A DNA stretch of 46,926 nucleotides from Gammaproteobacteria bacterium (GCA_015488295.1 WFOC01000002.1:1-46926); one strand, 5' to 3'; shown: positions 22,056 through 35,547, counted from the first letter of the stretch. The notes: generated by a model from the letters alone, not told the origin. Numbers and translations are program-made.

Positions 22056-23453
22056 ATGCCTTCTAAGACTAGCTCTACAACTCGCAAGTTATTTATCAAA
22101 ACCTACGGCTGCCAGATGAATGAATATGATTCATCGCGCATTTCTGATGTGCTGGCCGATTCGCATGATCTTGAACTGACTAATGACCCGGAAGAAGCCG
22201 ATGTGCTGCTGCTGAATACCTGCTCGATTCGGGAAAAGGCGCAGGAAAAAGTGTTCTCGCAGCTGGGTCGCTGGAAGAACTGGAAAAATGACAAACCGGA
22301 TCTGGTGATCGGTGTCGGTGGTTGCGTGGCCAGCCAGGAAGGTGCCGAGATTCAGAAGCGCGCGCCGTATGTTGATGTGGTGTTCGGCCCGCAGACCATT
22401 CATCGTCTGCCGGAGATGCTTTCCGGGGTCAGCGAAAATCACAGAAAAGTAGTCGACATCAGCTTTCCCGAAATAGAAAAATTCGACTGCATGCCCGAAC
22501 CCAAAGCCGATGGTCCCAGCGCCTTTGTTTCCATCATGGAAGGCTGCAGCAAATATTGCAGCTTCTGCGTGGTGCCTTATACCCGTGGTGAAGAAGTCAG
22601 CCGACCGTTTGATGATGTGCTGGCCGAAGTTGCCGGGCTGGCGGAGCAGGGCGTGCGCGAGGTCAACCTGCTGGGGCAGAACGTCAATGCTTATCGCGGC
22701 GTGATGCAGGGTGACGACGGTGAAGAACTGTTTGCCGACCTGGCGCTGCTGATCAACTATGTTGCTGCCATCGATGGCATCGACCGCATCCGCTTTACCA
22801 CCTCGCACCCGATGGAATTCAATGATGATCTGGTCGAGGCTTACGCGCAGGTGCCGGAACTGGTCAGCTTTTTACACCTGCCGGTGCAGAGCGGTTCCGA
22901 TAAAGTGCTGGCGGCAATGAAGCGTGGTCATACCGCGGAGCAGTACAAGGACCTTATTCGTCGTTTGAAAATTGCGCGCCCGGATATTTCGATTTCTTCC
23001 GATTTTATTGTTGGTTTCCCGGGTGAAACCGATGAAGACTTTGCTGACACCATGAAGCTGATCGACGAAGTCGGTTTTGATCATTCTTTCAGTTTTATCT
23101 ACAGCGCGCGCCCCGGCACACCGGCAGCAGTTTTGTTTGATAACACCACCGACCTCATCAAAAAGCATCGCCTTGGTATTCTGCAGGATGTTATTGCCTC
23201 GAATGCAGCAGCGGTCAACCAGCAGATGGTCGGCAGCATACAGTCGGTGCTGGTCGATGGTATCTCGCGCAAAAGCGAAAGCCAGGTCACCGGCCGTACA
23301 GAAAATAATCGCAAGGTGAATTTCACCGGTGATAAAAAGCTGATCGGTCATTTTGTCAATGTGAAAATCACCGAAGCGCGCAGTAATTCCCTGCAGGGTG
23401 AGTTTGTTGATTTTTCCGCGATTGACAAGCCTGCGCAGCGTAAACAGGCCTGA
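22056..23453 (+). CDS. miaB: tRNA-2-methylthio-N6-dimethylallyladenosine synthase MiaB
   Basis: ORF 465 aa, [23 protein letters not shown]; radical [20 protein letters not shown]. Confidence 0.97.
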   Translation: MPSKTSSTTRKLFIKTYGCQMNEYDSSRISDVLADSHDLELTNDPEEADVLLLNTCSIREKAQEKVFSQLGRWKNWKNDKPDLVIGVGGCVASQEGAEIQKRAPYVDVVFGPQTIHRLPEMLSGVSENHRKVVDISFPEIEKFDCMPEPKADGPSAFVSIMEGCSKYCSFCVVPYTRGEEVSRPFDDVLAEVAGLAEQGVREVNLLGQNVNAYRGVMQGDDGEELFADLALLINYVAAIDGIDRIRFTTSHPMEFNDDLVEAYAQVPELVSFLHLPVQSGSDKVLAAMKRGHTAEQYKDLIRRLKIARPDISISSDFIVGFPGETDEDFADTMKLIDEVGFDHSFSFIYSARPGTPAAVLFDNTTDLIKKHRLGILQDVIASNAAAVNQQMVGSIQSVLVDGISRKSESQVTGRTENNRKVNFTGDKKLIGHFVNVKITEARSNSLQGEFVDFSAIDKPAQRKQA

Positions 23454-23475
23454 TCTTTATGAGTGCTAAACCTTA

Positions 23476-24465
23476 ATGCGCGACCCTGAACATAAAATGT
23501 CTGCTGGCCAGAATGCCGAGAATGTTTCACCAAAAGTCACAAATATCCAGTTTGAGCTAACGCCCACGGATAACCGGCGGTTGGTGAATCTGTGTGGCCC
23601 GGTCAACCAGAACCTGCAGCAGATCGAGGATTTTTACGATGTAAAAATCAGCTGTCGTGGTAATCAGTTTGAAATTGGTGGTGAAGGCCGGCGTTTGAAA
23701 ACGGTGAAGAGCGCCATTTTAACACTGTACAACGTGGCCGGGCATGAGACCCTGTCGGCAGCCACTGTACAGTTGTATCTGAATGACAATGTCGAAGATG
23801 ACCGAAGCACCAGCGTTAAAAACCGGCGCGGAAAAATCAGCGGCCGTGGCAAAAGTCAGCAGCAATATCTTGAACATATCACGTCGAATGACCTGACCAT
23901 CGGTGTCGGCCCGGCGGGTACCGGTAAAACCTATCTTGCGGTGGCAAGTGCGGTGGAAGCGCTGGAGAGTGACCTGGTTGATCGTTTGATCCTGGTGCGT
24001 CCGGCAGTCGAAGCCGGCGAGCGACTGGGTTTTCTGCCGGGTGATCTGTCGCAGAAAATCGATCCTTATCTGCGTCCGATGTATGACGCGCTGTTTGAAA
24101 TGCTGGGTCAGCAGAAAGTGGCGAAGTATATCGAACGCAACATCATCGAGATCGCACCGCTGGCTTATATGCGTGGCCGCACGCTGAATGATGCTTTTAT
24201 TATTCTTGATGAAGCGCAGAACACCACCATCGACCAGATGAAAATGTTTCTGACGCGTATCGGCTTTGGCTCCAAATCAGTGATCACCGGTGACATCACC
24301 CAGGTTGATTTGCCGCGTGATAAAACTTCCGGCCTGCGTCATGCTCTAAAAATCCTCTCGGATGTTGAAGGGATTGGTGTCACACAGTTTCACAAGGGTG
24401 ACATCGTGCGTCATCCACTGGTGAAGAAAATCGTACACGCTTATGAACAGGACGAGTCGAAATAA
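23476..24465 (+). CDS. ybeZ: PhoH-like ATPase
   Basis: ORF 329 aa, GVGPAGTGKTYLAVASAVEAL; ILDEAQNTT; conserved neighbourhood with ybeY/corC/lnt. Confidence 0.95.
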   Translation: MRDPEHKMSAGQNAENVSPKVTNIQFELTPTDNRRLVNLCGPVNQNLQQIEDFYDVKISCRGNQFEIGGEGRRLKTVKSAILTLYNVAGHETLSAATVQLYLNDNVEDDRSTSVKNRRGKISGRGKSQQQYLEHITSNDLTIGVGPAGTGKTYLAVASAVEALESDLVDRLILVRPAVEAGERLGFLPGDLSQKIDPYLRPMYDALFEMLGQQKVAKYIERNIIEIAPLAYMRGRTLNDAFIILDEAQNTTIDQMKMFLTRIGFGSKSVITGDITQVDLPRDKTSGLRHALKILSDVEGIGVTQFHKGDIVRHPLVKKIVHAYEQDESK

Positions 24466-24467
24466 CA

Positions 24468-24974
24468 ATGATGGCACTCACAACTGAAGTGACAATTTCG
24501 GATGCGCTGATTTCAGAAGTTGGCGAGTCAGGGGATGACGACGTTCCCGAACCGGGATTGTTGCAAAGCTGGGCGGCTGCCGCCTACCTGGATAAAACGC
24601 CTGCTATTGCCAGCCTGCTGGTGACTACCTCCGCTGAAATTCAGCAACTCAACAAACAGTACCGCGACAGGGACAGCGCAACCAACGTGTTGTCGTTTCC
24701 TATGCAATCCCCCGAAGAAATTGATGTTTGCCTGCTGGGTGATATTGTTTTGTGCGCAGCAGTTATCAAGCAGGAAGCGGTGCAACAATCAAAAACCGGC
24801 AAGGCTCACTGGGCACACATGGTAGTGCACGGTATGTTACATCTTCAGGGATATGACCACATTGATGACGCTGAAGCCGAGGCAATGGAAGCGCTTGAGA
24901 TTAATATTTTGAAACAGCTCGGTTTCGATAGCCCTTACGAATACTCTACCAATAAAGTACAAATCAATAATTGA
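24468..24974 (+). CDS. ybeY: Endoribonuclease YbeY
   Basis: ORF 168 aa; RDSATNVLSFPM and HGMLHLQGYDHIDDAEAEAME zinc-site motif. Confidence 0.97.
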   Translation: MMALTTEVTISDALISEVGESGDDDVPEPGLLQSWAAAAYLDKTPAIASLLVTTSAEIQQLNKQYRDRDSATNVLSFPMQSPEEIDVCLLGDIVLCAAVIKQEAVQQSKTGKAHWAHMVVHGMLHLQGYDHIDDAEAEAMEALEINILKQLGFDSPYEYSTNKVQINN

Positions 24975-24975
24975 T

Positions 24976-25881
24976 ATGAAAAAAGAAAACAAAAAAACCA
25001 GCTGGTTTGCAGCGCTGAAAAACAGGTTTTTTAAAAAGAAAGATGATCGCGCGCAATTACTTCAGCACCTGCACGATGCGCAGCGCAGAGGTATTATCAG
25101 TGTTGATGCCCTGATGATGATCGAAGGTGTTTTTCAGGTTACCGAAATGCGCGTGCGTGACATCATGATTCCACGTTCACATCTGGTGGTTCTGCACGAA
25201 GACATGGGCGTGGAAGATATGCTGGCTATTGTTGCCAATTCCGGTCATTCACGTTTTCCGGTGATCGATGAAAGCATCGACCAGGTTGTCGGTATTCTGC
25301 TGGCGAAAGATCTGACGCACTACAGCAATGAAAAAAGCCGCAAGGATTTTGAGATAAAAGACATCCTGCGCCCGGCAGTGTTTGTGCCTGAGAGCAAACG
25401 CCTTGATGTGTTGTTGAAAGATTTTCGTGAGAGTCGCAACCACATGGCGATGGTGATTGATGAGTACGGCGGTGTTGCCGGCGTGGTGACTATCGAAGAT
25501 GTGCTGGAACAGATCGTCGGCGAGATTGATGACGAGCATGACGCGGCTGATGTCACCAACATCCGGCGCAGCGGCTTTCAGCGTTACAGTGTGCGTGGCC
25601 AGACACCGCTGGAAGAATTTAACCAGTATTTTGATTCAAAGCTGACGCACGACAAGTTTGAAACCATTGCCGGCCTGGTTACTTTTGAGCTGGGTCATCT
25701 GCCCGAAAGAGGCGAAGAAGTCACCATCGGTAATTTTCACTTTAAAGTGATCAGCGCCAATTCGCGGCGTATCAATAATATGCAGGTCAGCCTTTTGTCG
25801 GACAATGAAGCGAGCAGTTCTGCTGAAAAAGATGAAGCGGGTGAAGAAGTGAAAACCAGCGCTGTCGGTAGCGATAGTTAA
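24976..25881 (+). CDS. corC: CBS-domain/CorC_HlyC transporter-associated protein
   Basis: ORF 301 aa, VTEMRVRDIMIPRSHLVVL...; VIDEYGGVAGVVTIEDVLEQIVGEIDDEHD. Confidence 0.95.
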   Translation: MKKENKKTSWFAALKNRFFKKKDDRAQLLQHLHDAQRRGIISVDALMMIEGVFQVTEMRVRDIMIPRSHLVVLHEDMGVEDMLAIVANSGHSRFPVIDESIDQVVGILLAKDLTHYSNEKSRKDFEIKDILRPAVFVPESKRLDVLLKDFRESRNHMAMVIDEYGGVAGVVTIEDVLEQIVGEIDDEHDAADVTNIRRSGFQRYSVRGQTPLEEFNQYFDSKLTHDKFETIAGLVTFELGHLPERGEEVTIGNFHFKVISANSRRINNMQVSLLSDNEASSSAEKDEAGEEVKTSAVGSDS

Positions 25882-25883
25882 AC

Positions 25884-27392
25884 ATGGAAAATAAACTATG
25901 GCGCTTGCAATGGCCGTTGTTGAGTTTGCTTTCCGGTGCACTGACCACGCTGGCGTTTGCACCGTTTGATCTGAGCTGGCTGGTGTTTTTGACACTGGCC
26001 GTACCTTTTTATCTATGGCAGCGGCTGGATGCTAAACAGGCTGCAATCAGTGGCTGGCTGTTTGCGATGGGTTTGCAATGCACCGGCGTTAGCTGGATTT
26101 ATTACAGCCTGCATGTTCATGGCAGCGCGCCAGTGTTGTTCGCCGCGTTGCTTATCTTCCTCTTATGCTGCTATCTTAGTCTTTACACTGCACTGGCGGT
26201 GTACACGGTCAATCGTTTTTTGCCTGATAAAACAGCGCTGCGTTTGATGCTGTTCTATCCCGCGGGCTGGGTGCTGTTTGAATGGTTGCAGGGGTATGTG
26301 ATGACCGGTTTTGCCTGGATGCAGTTAGGTTATACGCAGATCGACTACCCGCTTTCAGGTTTCGCACCGGTTTTTGGTAACCACGCGGTTGGCGGTTTTA
26401 TTGCTGTATGCGCGGGAGCCATTGTGTTGTTGGCTACGCAGTATAAACGGCTGAATATCAGGTCGGCTTCTGTGCTGGTTTTACCGGTGCTGGTTTTATG
26501 GCTGGCCGGCGGCATATTAAAGAATGTCAGCTGGACGCAGGCAGAAGGTGAGCCGATAAGCGTCAGCATTATCCAGGGCAATATCCCGCAGAAGGTTAAA
26601 TGGAAATCGCACATGAAGCAGCCAACCATGGATCTGTATCGTGATTTGTCGCTGGCACAGGAAGATGTTGATCTGATCATCTGGCCGGAAACGGCGGTGC
26701 CTGATTACTGGCATCGTGCGGTGCCGTATATTCGTGAATTGCGCCGTGAAATGGAACAGCGCAACACGGATCTGCTGCTGGGCATCTTTGTAAAAAATGC
26801 AGATAACCGCGTACTCAACAGTGTCTTGAATGTGAATGGTGAGGTTTATTACAAGCGTCATCTGGTGCCGCTGGGTGAATATATTCCGCTGCGTTTCCTT
26901 ATCGAATTCTTTAACAAGTTCGTCAAGATACCGATGTCTGACATTGCCTCGGGTGATGAAGAGCAGTCGTTGCTGGTTGCTGCCGGTGTGCCGGTGGGCA
27001 TCTCTATCTGCTTCGAAGAAGCTTTTGCGCGTGATGTGATTAAAGATCTGCCGGAAGCAAAGATACTGATCAACGTCAGCAACGATGCCTGGTTTGAAGA
27101 TTCTATCGAACCGCACCAGCATCATGCCATCGCTCGCATGCGTGCGCTGGAAGCCGGGCGTTACATGATTCGTTCCACCAATACCGGTATCACCTCGTTC
27201 ATCGGCCCGCACGGTGAAGTTATCAAACGTCTGCCACAGTTCAAGGTGGGTGTGCTGAAGGCCGAGGTGCAGCCATTGAGTGGTGCCACGCCGTTTGTGC
27301 GCTGGGGTGACTGGTTGATCGTTGGTTTAAGTGGTTTATTGCTGCTGGGTTTTGCTGTTTTGAGAAGAAAGCAGGCAAGCATCACCAGGTAG
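25884..27392 (+). CDS. lnt: Apolipoprotein N-acyltransferase
   Basis: ORF 502 aa; N-terminal TMs plus nitrilase-like domain (LIIWPETAVPDY; ISICFEEAFARDV; NVSNDAWFEDSIEPHQH). Confidence 0.97.
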   Translation: MENKLWRLQWPLLSLLSGALTTLAFAPFDLSWLVFLTLAVPFYLWQRLDAKQAAISGWLFAMGLQCTGVSWIYYSLHVHGSAPVLFAALLIFLLCCYLSLYTALAVYTVNRFLPDKTALRLMLFYPAGWVLFEWLQGYVMTGFAWMQLGYTQIDYPLSGFAPVFGNHAVGGFIAVCAGAIVLLATQYKRLNIRSASVLVLPVLVLWLAGGILKNVSWTQAEGEPISVSIIQGNIPQKVKWKSHMKQPTMDLYRDLSLAQEDVDLIIWPETAVPDYWHRAVPYIRELRREMEQRNTDLLLGIFVKNADNRVLNSVLNVNGEVYYKRHLVPLGEYIPLRFLIEFFNKFVKIPMSDIASGDEEQSLLVAAGVPVGISICFEEAFARDVIKDLPEAKILINVSNDAWFEDSIEPHQHHAIARMRALEAGRYMIRSTNTGITSFIGPHGEVIKRLPQFKVGVLKAEVQPLSGATPFVRWGDWLIVGLSGLLLLGFAVLRRKQASITR

Positions 27393-27428
27393 ATCGGGCA
27401 CTGCCTGCCTCACGAAGTTAGTGCAGGT

Positions 27429-27812
27429 TTAAAAGCTTTTGTTTTTTGGCTGTCTCTGGCCGAACAGTTCAAGTTCGACACGGGTGTAATCGGCCACGGT
27501 TAAAAATAGTTTGATTACCTTGCGCTCGATGATCTCGATGTCCAGCGTCAGCCAGTCATAAAATTCTGTGCTGGTTTCCATCATGTACTCGGCAGCATCA
27601 TTGATGTCACGTTTGATGCACTCACCGATTTCAAAGGCTTCTTCGCTGCTGAGTTCGCCGCGACGCACTGCCTGATATTTTGCCAGGTCCAGTGCATTTT
27701 GTAATGACATAATATTCGCTTCGTCCTGTTCGAATGTTTCACGCATAGACATCATCATCTGGTTATAAGCCGAGGTGAGATGTTTTGCCGGTTTTATCTG
27801 TAGCTGTATCAT
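27429..27812 (-). CDS. YbeL/DUF1451-like protein lacking a C-terminal zinc ribbon
   Basis: 127 aa; GELSSEEAFEIGECIKRDINDAAEYM resembles the YbeL N-terminal region (GEL..E....IRRDLEEFA); divergent from leuS as ybeL is in E. coli. Confidence 0.6.
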   Translation of the reverse strand: MIQLQIKPAKHLTSAYNQMMMSMRETFEQDEANIMSLQNALDLAKYQAVRRGELSSEEAFEIGECIKRDINDAAEYMMETSTEFYDWLTLDIEIIERKVIKLFLTVADYTRVELELFGQRQPKNKSF

Positions 27813-27926
27813 GCTGCCCTGTGTTGTAAGGTCTGTCTTGGTTGAAGTAGCTAAAATGCTTGCCAGAATGAAACGAATCCTTTATGTCGTCCCGGTGCTG
27901 GTGTATCCTTCATGCATTATTTATAG

Positions 27927-31067
<3,141 letters not shown>

Positions 31068-31071
<4 letters not shown>

Positions 31072-32078
31072 ACGTTCGCCCGGATCAGCTGCAGTCTGTC
31101 ATCGTGAAAAACACTTACCCGGTGTACATGGTCAGTGGTGATGAACCTTTGCAGCAGATGGAATCGCTGGACCTGATCCGCGCTTTTCTGCGCGATAACG
31201 ATTATTCCGAAAGAGAAGTGCTGGATGTTGATGCGCAGTTTGACTGGCAGCGCCTGCTGGATGAAGCCGCCAACATGTCGCTGTTTGCCGCCCGCCGCAT
31301 CGTCGAGCTGCGTTTGCCTTCAGCCAAACCCGGCAGGCAGGGCTCACAGGTGATCAAGGATTACCTGGCGCGACCGCCGGAAGACACGGTGCTGATTATC
31401 AATGCCGGCAAGGTCGATGGCAATGCTAAAAAATCTGCCTGGTATAAAGCGGTCGATCAGAACGGCCTGGTGGTGCAGTGCTGGCCGGTGCCCATCGACA
31501 AATTATCGCCCTGGTTGCGTCAGCGTTTCAAAGCGCGTGACATGGATGCCGATGACGATGTGCTGGCGTATATTTCGCAGCATGTCGAAGGCAATTTGCT
31601 GGCGGCGGATCAGGAAATTGAAAAACTTTATCTGCTGCTGGGGCCGGGAAAAATCACTTATGCCGATGTCGCTGAAGCGGTGACTTCGCAGTCACGATAC
31701 AGCGTGTTTGAACTGGTGGACATGATGTTGACCGGCAACCGTACGCGTGTGGTTCGAATTATTGCCGGCCTGAAAGCCGAAGGCATCGTACCGGTGATTG
31801 TGAACTGGGCGCTGGCGAAAGATATCCGCCTGCTGGCACTGGTCGCGCAGGATGCTTCGTCGGTCGATTTTACGCTGAAACGTTCCGGTGTGTGGTCGAG
31901 TCGGGTCGCCATGTTCAAGTCCTGCCTGTCGCGACATAGCTTGCGTTCGCTGCAACTGATGCTGAAGCGCTGCGCTTATCTGGATGCGGTGAGCAAGGGC
32001 ATGATCGATGCCAATATCTGGGATGAGATCGAGACGCTTTGCGTGCGGCTGGCGGGCACAACGCGGGCTATGCGCTAG
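31068..32078 (+). CDS. holA: DNA polymerase III subunit delta
   Basis: ORF 336 aa, LQSVIVKNTYPVYMVSGDEPLQQMESLDLIRAF. Confidence 0.95.
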
Positions 32079-32191
32079 CCGCCGTTTCCCTTTGCATGAA
32101 TTATTGTTCGGGTCAGAAAAACAAGCCGTATTTTATTCTCTGCGAGAGAAGTATTCGTATATTGCTTTTATAGCGGCAACATTGAAAGCAT

Positions 32192-32223
32192 AAAAAAACC
32201 GCTGACATGTCAGCGGTTTTTAA
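32192..32223. terminator. Bidirectional Rho-independent terminator between convergent holA and small ORF
   Basis: AAAACCGCTGACATGTCAGCGGTTTT perfect palindrome (32195-32220) with A-run/T-run. Confidence 0.88.
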
Positions 32224-32245
32224 GTGGTGATTTCCTGATCCGTGA

Positions 32246-32404
32246 TTACTCTTCATCAGCCCAGGAAATGTAGTCGGTGTTAAAGTCTTTTTTGTCGACC
32301 GTGGCGACGACGGTTGTTGGCACCTGTTCTGCGCGTGCGTCAGCGGTTTCGGTGATCAATACTGCGGCTACGGTCATGTTGATAATTGCAAGTGTTGCTA
32401 ACAT
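32246..32404 (-). CDS. Small exported-like protein, 52 aa (not in ORF track)
   Basis: MLATLAIINMTVAAVLITETADARAEQVPTTVVATVDKKDFNTDYISWADEE*; GGAGA Shine-Dalgarno 6 nt upstream; followed by a strong terminator. Confidence 0.6.
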   Translation of the reverse strand: MLATLAIINMTVAAVLITETADARAEQVPTTVVATVDKKDFNTDYISWADEE

Positions 32405-32437
32405 TGGATTCTCCGTATTTAGTTAAGTAGTGTAAGT

Positions 32438-32465
32438 ATATTATAATATTCTAATATAAAGTCAA
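32438..32465 (-). promoter_or_regulatory. Candidate promoter of the 52-aa ORF
   Basis: Minus strand TTGACT(32465-32460)-16 bp-TAATAT(32443-32438) in AT-rich DNA. Confidence 0.4.
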
Positions 32466-32624
32466 GCATCTGTTATGGGGTGAAATGGCCTGTTATGAGG
32501 GGCTTTTGAGTCGAGGCTTGATGCTGTGAAAAGCCTGTTTTCTAAATAAATCGCTACATCCTTCTGCTTTCGATATAATTACGCTTTTCCATCAGACAAT
32601 ATTTAGCTAACCCACGATTTTATT

Positions 32625-33920
32625 ATGAGCGCAAACATCGAAACGCTGATCACCGATATCGCCGATTATATGAGCCGCGTCGGCCTGGCCGCGCGTGAAG
32701 CTTCCCGAGCTATCGGTCGGGCATCAACAGCCCAGAAAAATCAATCACTTAATGCAATTGCTGAGCAGATTCTGGCACAGGCTGGTGAGCTTAAGCGGGC
32801 CAATGCACTGGATCTGACTGCAGGCAGGGAAAAAGGTCTGGCCGAAGCCCTGCTTGACCGACTGGAACTGACTGATGAACGTATCGCCTCAATGGCGGAA
32901 GGTTTGCGGCAGATCGCGACATTACCCGACCCAATCGGTGTTATTTCCAACCTGGCGTATCGGCCATCGGGCATTCAGGTGGGGCAGATGCGGGTGCCTT
33001 TGGGGGTAATCGGCATTATTTACGAGTCTCGTCCCAATGTGACCGCAGATGCCGCCGGTTTGTGTCTGAAATCCGGTAATGCAGTGATTTTGCGCGGTGG
33101 TTCTGAAGCTGTTCATTCCAATCAGGCGATTGCGGCCTGCATCAAGCACGGGCTGGAAGTGGCTGGTCTGCCGGCCGATGTGGTGCAGGTGATCGAGACC
33201 ACCGACCGCGCTGCCGTGGGCGAGCTGTTGCGCCTGAAAGATTCGGTGGATGTGATTATTCCTCGCGGTGGTAAAAGCCTGATCGAGCGCATCACCAACG
33301 AGTCAGAAGTGCCGGTGATCAAACATCTTGATGGCATTTGCCATGTTTATATTGATGATGAAGCAGACAGGGAAAAAGCCCTGAATGTGGCGTTCAATTC
33401 CAAAACCCAGCGCTACGGCACCTGTAATACCATGGAAACCCTGCTGCTGGCAGCGTCAGCGGCGGCACGCATCCTGCCGGATCTGGCGAAGATGTATGTC
33501 GAGAAAGGTGTCGAACTGCGCGGCTGTGAAAATACGCAGGCGCTGCTAAAAGACAGTAATATCGCCGTGCTTGCCGCTGAAGAAGAAGACTGGTCGACCG
33601 AATACCTGGCACCGGTGCTGTCGATCAAGATTGTCGAAGACATCGATGCTGCTATCAGCCATATCAACAAATACAGCTCGCAGCACACCGAGTCCATCGT
33701 CACCGAAAACTACACAAAATCCCGCCAGTTCCTGCGCGAAGTTGATTCAAGCTCGGTCATGGTCAACGCCTCAACCCGCTTTGCCGACGGCTTTGAATAC
33801 GGCCTGGGTGCAGAGATTGGCATTAGCACGGATAAGCTGCACGCGAGAGGCCCGGTGGGGCTGGATGGTTTGACGAGTATGAAATATGTGGTGCTGGGGG
33901 ACGGACAGGTCCGTCAATGA
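32625..33920 (+). CDS. proA: Gamma-glutamyl phosphate reductase
   Basis: ORF 431 aa; [38 protein letters not shown]. Confidence 0.98.
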   Translation: MSANIETLITDIADYMSRVGLAAREASRAIGRASTAQKNQSLNAIAEQILAQAGELKRANALDLTAGREKGLAEALLDRLELTDERIASMAEGLRQIATLPDPIGVISNLAYRPSGIQVGQMRVPLGVIGIIYESRPNVTADAAGLCLKSGNAVILRGGSEAVHSNQAIAACIKHGLEVAGLPADVVQVIETTDRAAVGELLRLKDSVDVIIPRGGKSLIERITNESEVPVIKHLDGICHVYIDDEADREKALNVAFNSKTQRYGTCNTMETLLLAASAAARILPDLAKMYVEKGVELRGCENTQALLKDSNIAVLAAEEEDWSTEYLAPVLSIKIVEDIDAAISHINKYSSQHTESIVTENYTKSRQFLREVDSSSVMVNASTRFADGFEYGLGAEIGISTDKLHARGPVGLDGLTSMKYVVLGDGQVRQ

Positions 33921-34024
33921 AAAATGAAAAGTGAAAAGTGAAAAATGGAGAAACAGTTTATAGATAGGCCAGCGGTTACGTTTTTAGCTTTTCATTTTTC
34001 ATTTTTCACTTTTCACTTTTCATT
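33920..34024. repeat. Heptamer-based inverted repeat between proA and nadD
   Basis: AATGAAAAGTGAAAAGTGAAAAATG (33923-33947) is the exact reverse complement of 34000-34024; arms are tandem AAAARTG/CAYTTTT heptamers. Confidence 0.9.
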
Positions 34025-34050
34025 AAGATTCCGATCATGATCGGAATCTT
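34025..34050. repeat. 26-bp perfect palindrome spanning the nadD start codon
   Basis: AAGATTCCGATCATGATCGGAATCTT equals its own reverse complement; ATG at 34037-34039. Confidence 0.9.
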
Positions 34051-34702
34051 CGGCGGTACCTTCGACCCAATCCACTACGGTCACATCAAACCCGCGCTCA
34101 GCGTTAAGCAGGCGTTGAATTTAAGCCAGCTGCGTTTTATCCCCAACCGGGTGCCGCCGCATCGCAAGACACCCTGGTTGAGCAGCGAGCAGCGGCTGGT
34201 TTTGTTGAAGGCCGCGTTACTGGATTATCCCGAAATCATTGTTGATGAGCGTGAACTAAATCGTTCCGGGCCGTCTTATATGGTGGACACGCTTAAATCA
34301 CTGAAGCAGGATTTCCCAGACGAAACGCTGTGCCTGATTATCGGCATGGATGCGTTTTATGGCATCAGTGCATGGCATCAGTGGCGTACGGTTTTTGACC
34401 TGTGCCAGCTGGTGGTGACGATGCGGCCGGGTTTTGATCGCAGCGAAATTTCTGCGCACATGGACAGCGATGACTACCGCTTTTTAGAACAGAAAATGAG
34501 CGACGATATAAACATACTTACCGGCCGGGATTTGCCAGCACAATCGGCGCAAGAGCCGGGGAAAATCCTGCTACAATCAGTGCCACAGCTGGCTATTTCA
34601 TCCACGCAGATTCGAGAAAATGTACAGGATAGTGAAAAAATCAGCCAGTGGATGCCGCCGCAGGCATACCAGAAATTACGAGGTTTTATAGATGACAATT
34701 GA
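34037..34702 (+). CDS. nadD: Nicotinate-nucleotide adenylyltransferase
   Basis: ORF 221 aa MIGIFGGTFDPIHYGHIKPAL. Confidence 0.97.
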   Translation: MIGIFGGTFDPIHYGHIKPALSVKQALNLSQLRFIPNRVPPHRKTPWLSSEQRLVLLKAALLDYPEIIVDERELNRSGPSYMVDTLKSLKQDFPDETLCLIIGMDAFYGISAWHQWRTVFDLCQLVVTMRPGFDRSEISAHMDSDDYRFLEQKMSDDINILTGRDLPAQSAQEPGKILLQSVPQLAISSTQIRENVQDSEKISQWMPPQAYQKLRGFIDDN

Positions 34703-35048
34703 TGAACTTAAACAAATGGTGAACGACGCGCTGGAAGATCTGAAAGCCGAAGACATCACCGTGCTTGATGTGAACGGCAAGACCACCGTCACCGACTGGA
34801 TTTATATTGCCACCGGTTCGTCCAGCCGCCACGTTAAATCCATCGCCAATAGTGTTGTCGTGGCTGCCAGGCAGGCCGGCAAAGCGCCGCTGGGTATCGA
34901 AGGTGAAAACGAGGGTGAATGGGTGCTGGTAGATTTAGGCGATGTCATCGTGCATGTCATGCAGCGTCAGGTGCGTGAATTTTATGATCTGGAAAGCCTG
35001 TGGTCAGTCGAGGCGGTGGAAAAACGCCGGGAACAGGAAGCGCTGTAA
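34692..35048 (+). CDS. rsfS: Ribosome silencing factor
   Basis: ORF 118 aa, TDWIYIATGSSSRHVKSIANSVV...GEWVLVDLGDVIVHVMQ. Confidence 0.97.
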   Translation: MTIDELKQMVNDALEDLKAEDITVLDVNGKTTVTDWIYIATGSSSRHVKSIANSVVVAARQAGKAPLGIEGENEGEWVLVDLGDVIVHVMQRQVREFYDLESLWSVEAVEKRREQEAL

Positions 35049-35066
35049 ACGACTTAAACGAGTATT

Positions 35067-35537
35067 GTGAAAATAAATCTTATTGCCATCGGAAACAAAA
35101 TGCCGGGCTGGGTCGATGCGGCGAGTGACGATTTCAGCAAACGCCTGCCGGCGGAAATAAAGATCAACCCGATTTTGCTGCCGCTGATAAAACGTGGCAA
35201 GAACCCGGACATTCCGCGCATTATTCGCGACGAGAGCCGGAAGATTCTCGGCGCAGTACCGAAAGATTCATTGCTGGTCGTGCTCGATGTCGTCGGCAAA
35301 TCCATCAGTACCGAAAAGTTTTCCGGCCTGCTGGAGACCTGGTTGCAGCAGGGGCAGGATGTGTCCATTGTCATCGGCGGGCCGGACGGCGTTTCCGATG
35401 AATTATTATCAAAGGCCGCGCTGAAGCTGTCACTGTCAGCGCTGACCTTTCCGCATCCACTGGTGCGGGTTATTTTACTGGAGCAGATTTACCGTGCATG
35501 GAGCATCATCAACAACCACCCCTATCATCGCGCCTGA
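35067..35537 (+). CDS. rlmH: 23S rRNA (pseudouridine1915-N3)-methyltransferase
   Basis: ORF 156 aa, MKINLIAIGNKMPGWVD...; VIGGPDGVSDE; EQIYRAWSIINNHPYHRA. Confidence 0.97.
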   Translation: MKINLIAIGNKMPGWVDAASDDFSKRLPAEIKINPILLPLIKRGKNPDIPRIIRDESRKILGAVPKDSLLVVLDVVGKSISTEKFSGLLETWLQQGQDVSIVIGGPDGVSDELLSKAALKLSLSALTFPHPLVRVILLEQIYRAWSIINNHPYHRA

Positions 35538-35547
35538 GTTGCCGGCC

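Noticed and set aside
22131-22808. 225-aa minus-strand ORF inside miaB
   Set aside because: Antisense shadow of miaB; no recognisable domain.
26517-27212. 231-aa minus-strand ORF inside lnt
   Set aside because: Antisense shadow of the conserved Lnt catalytic domain.
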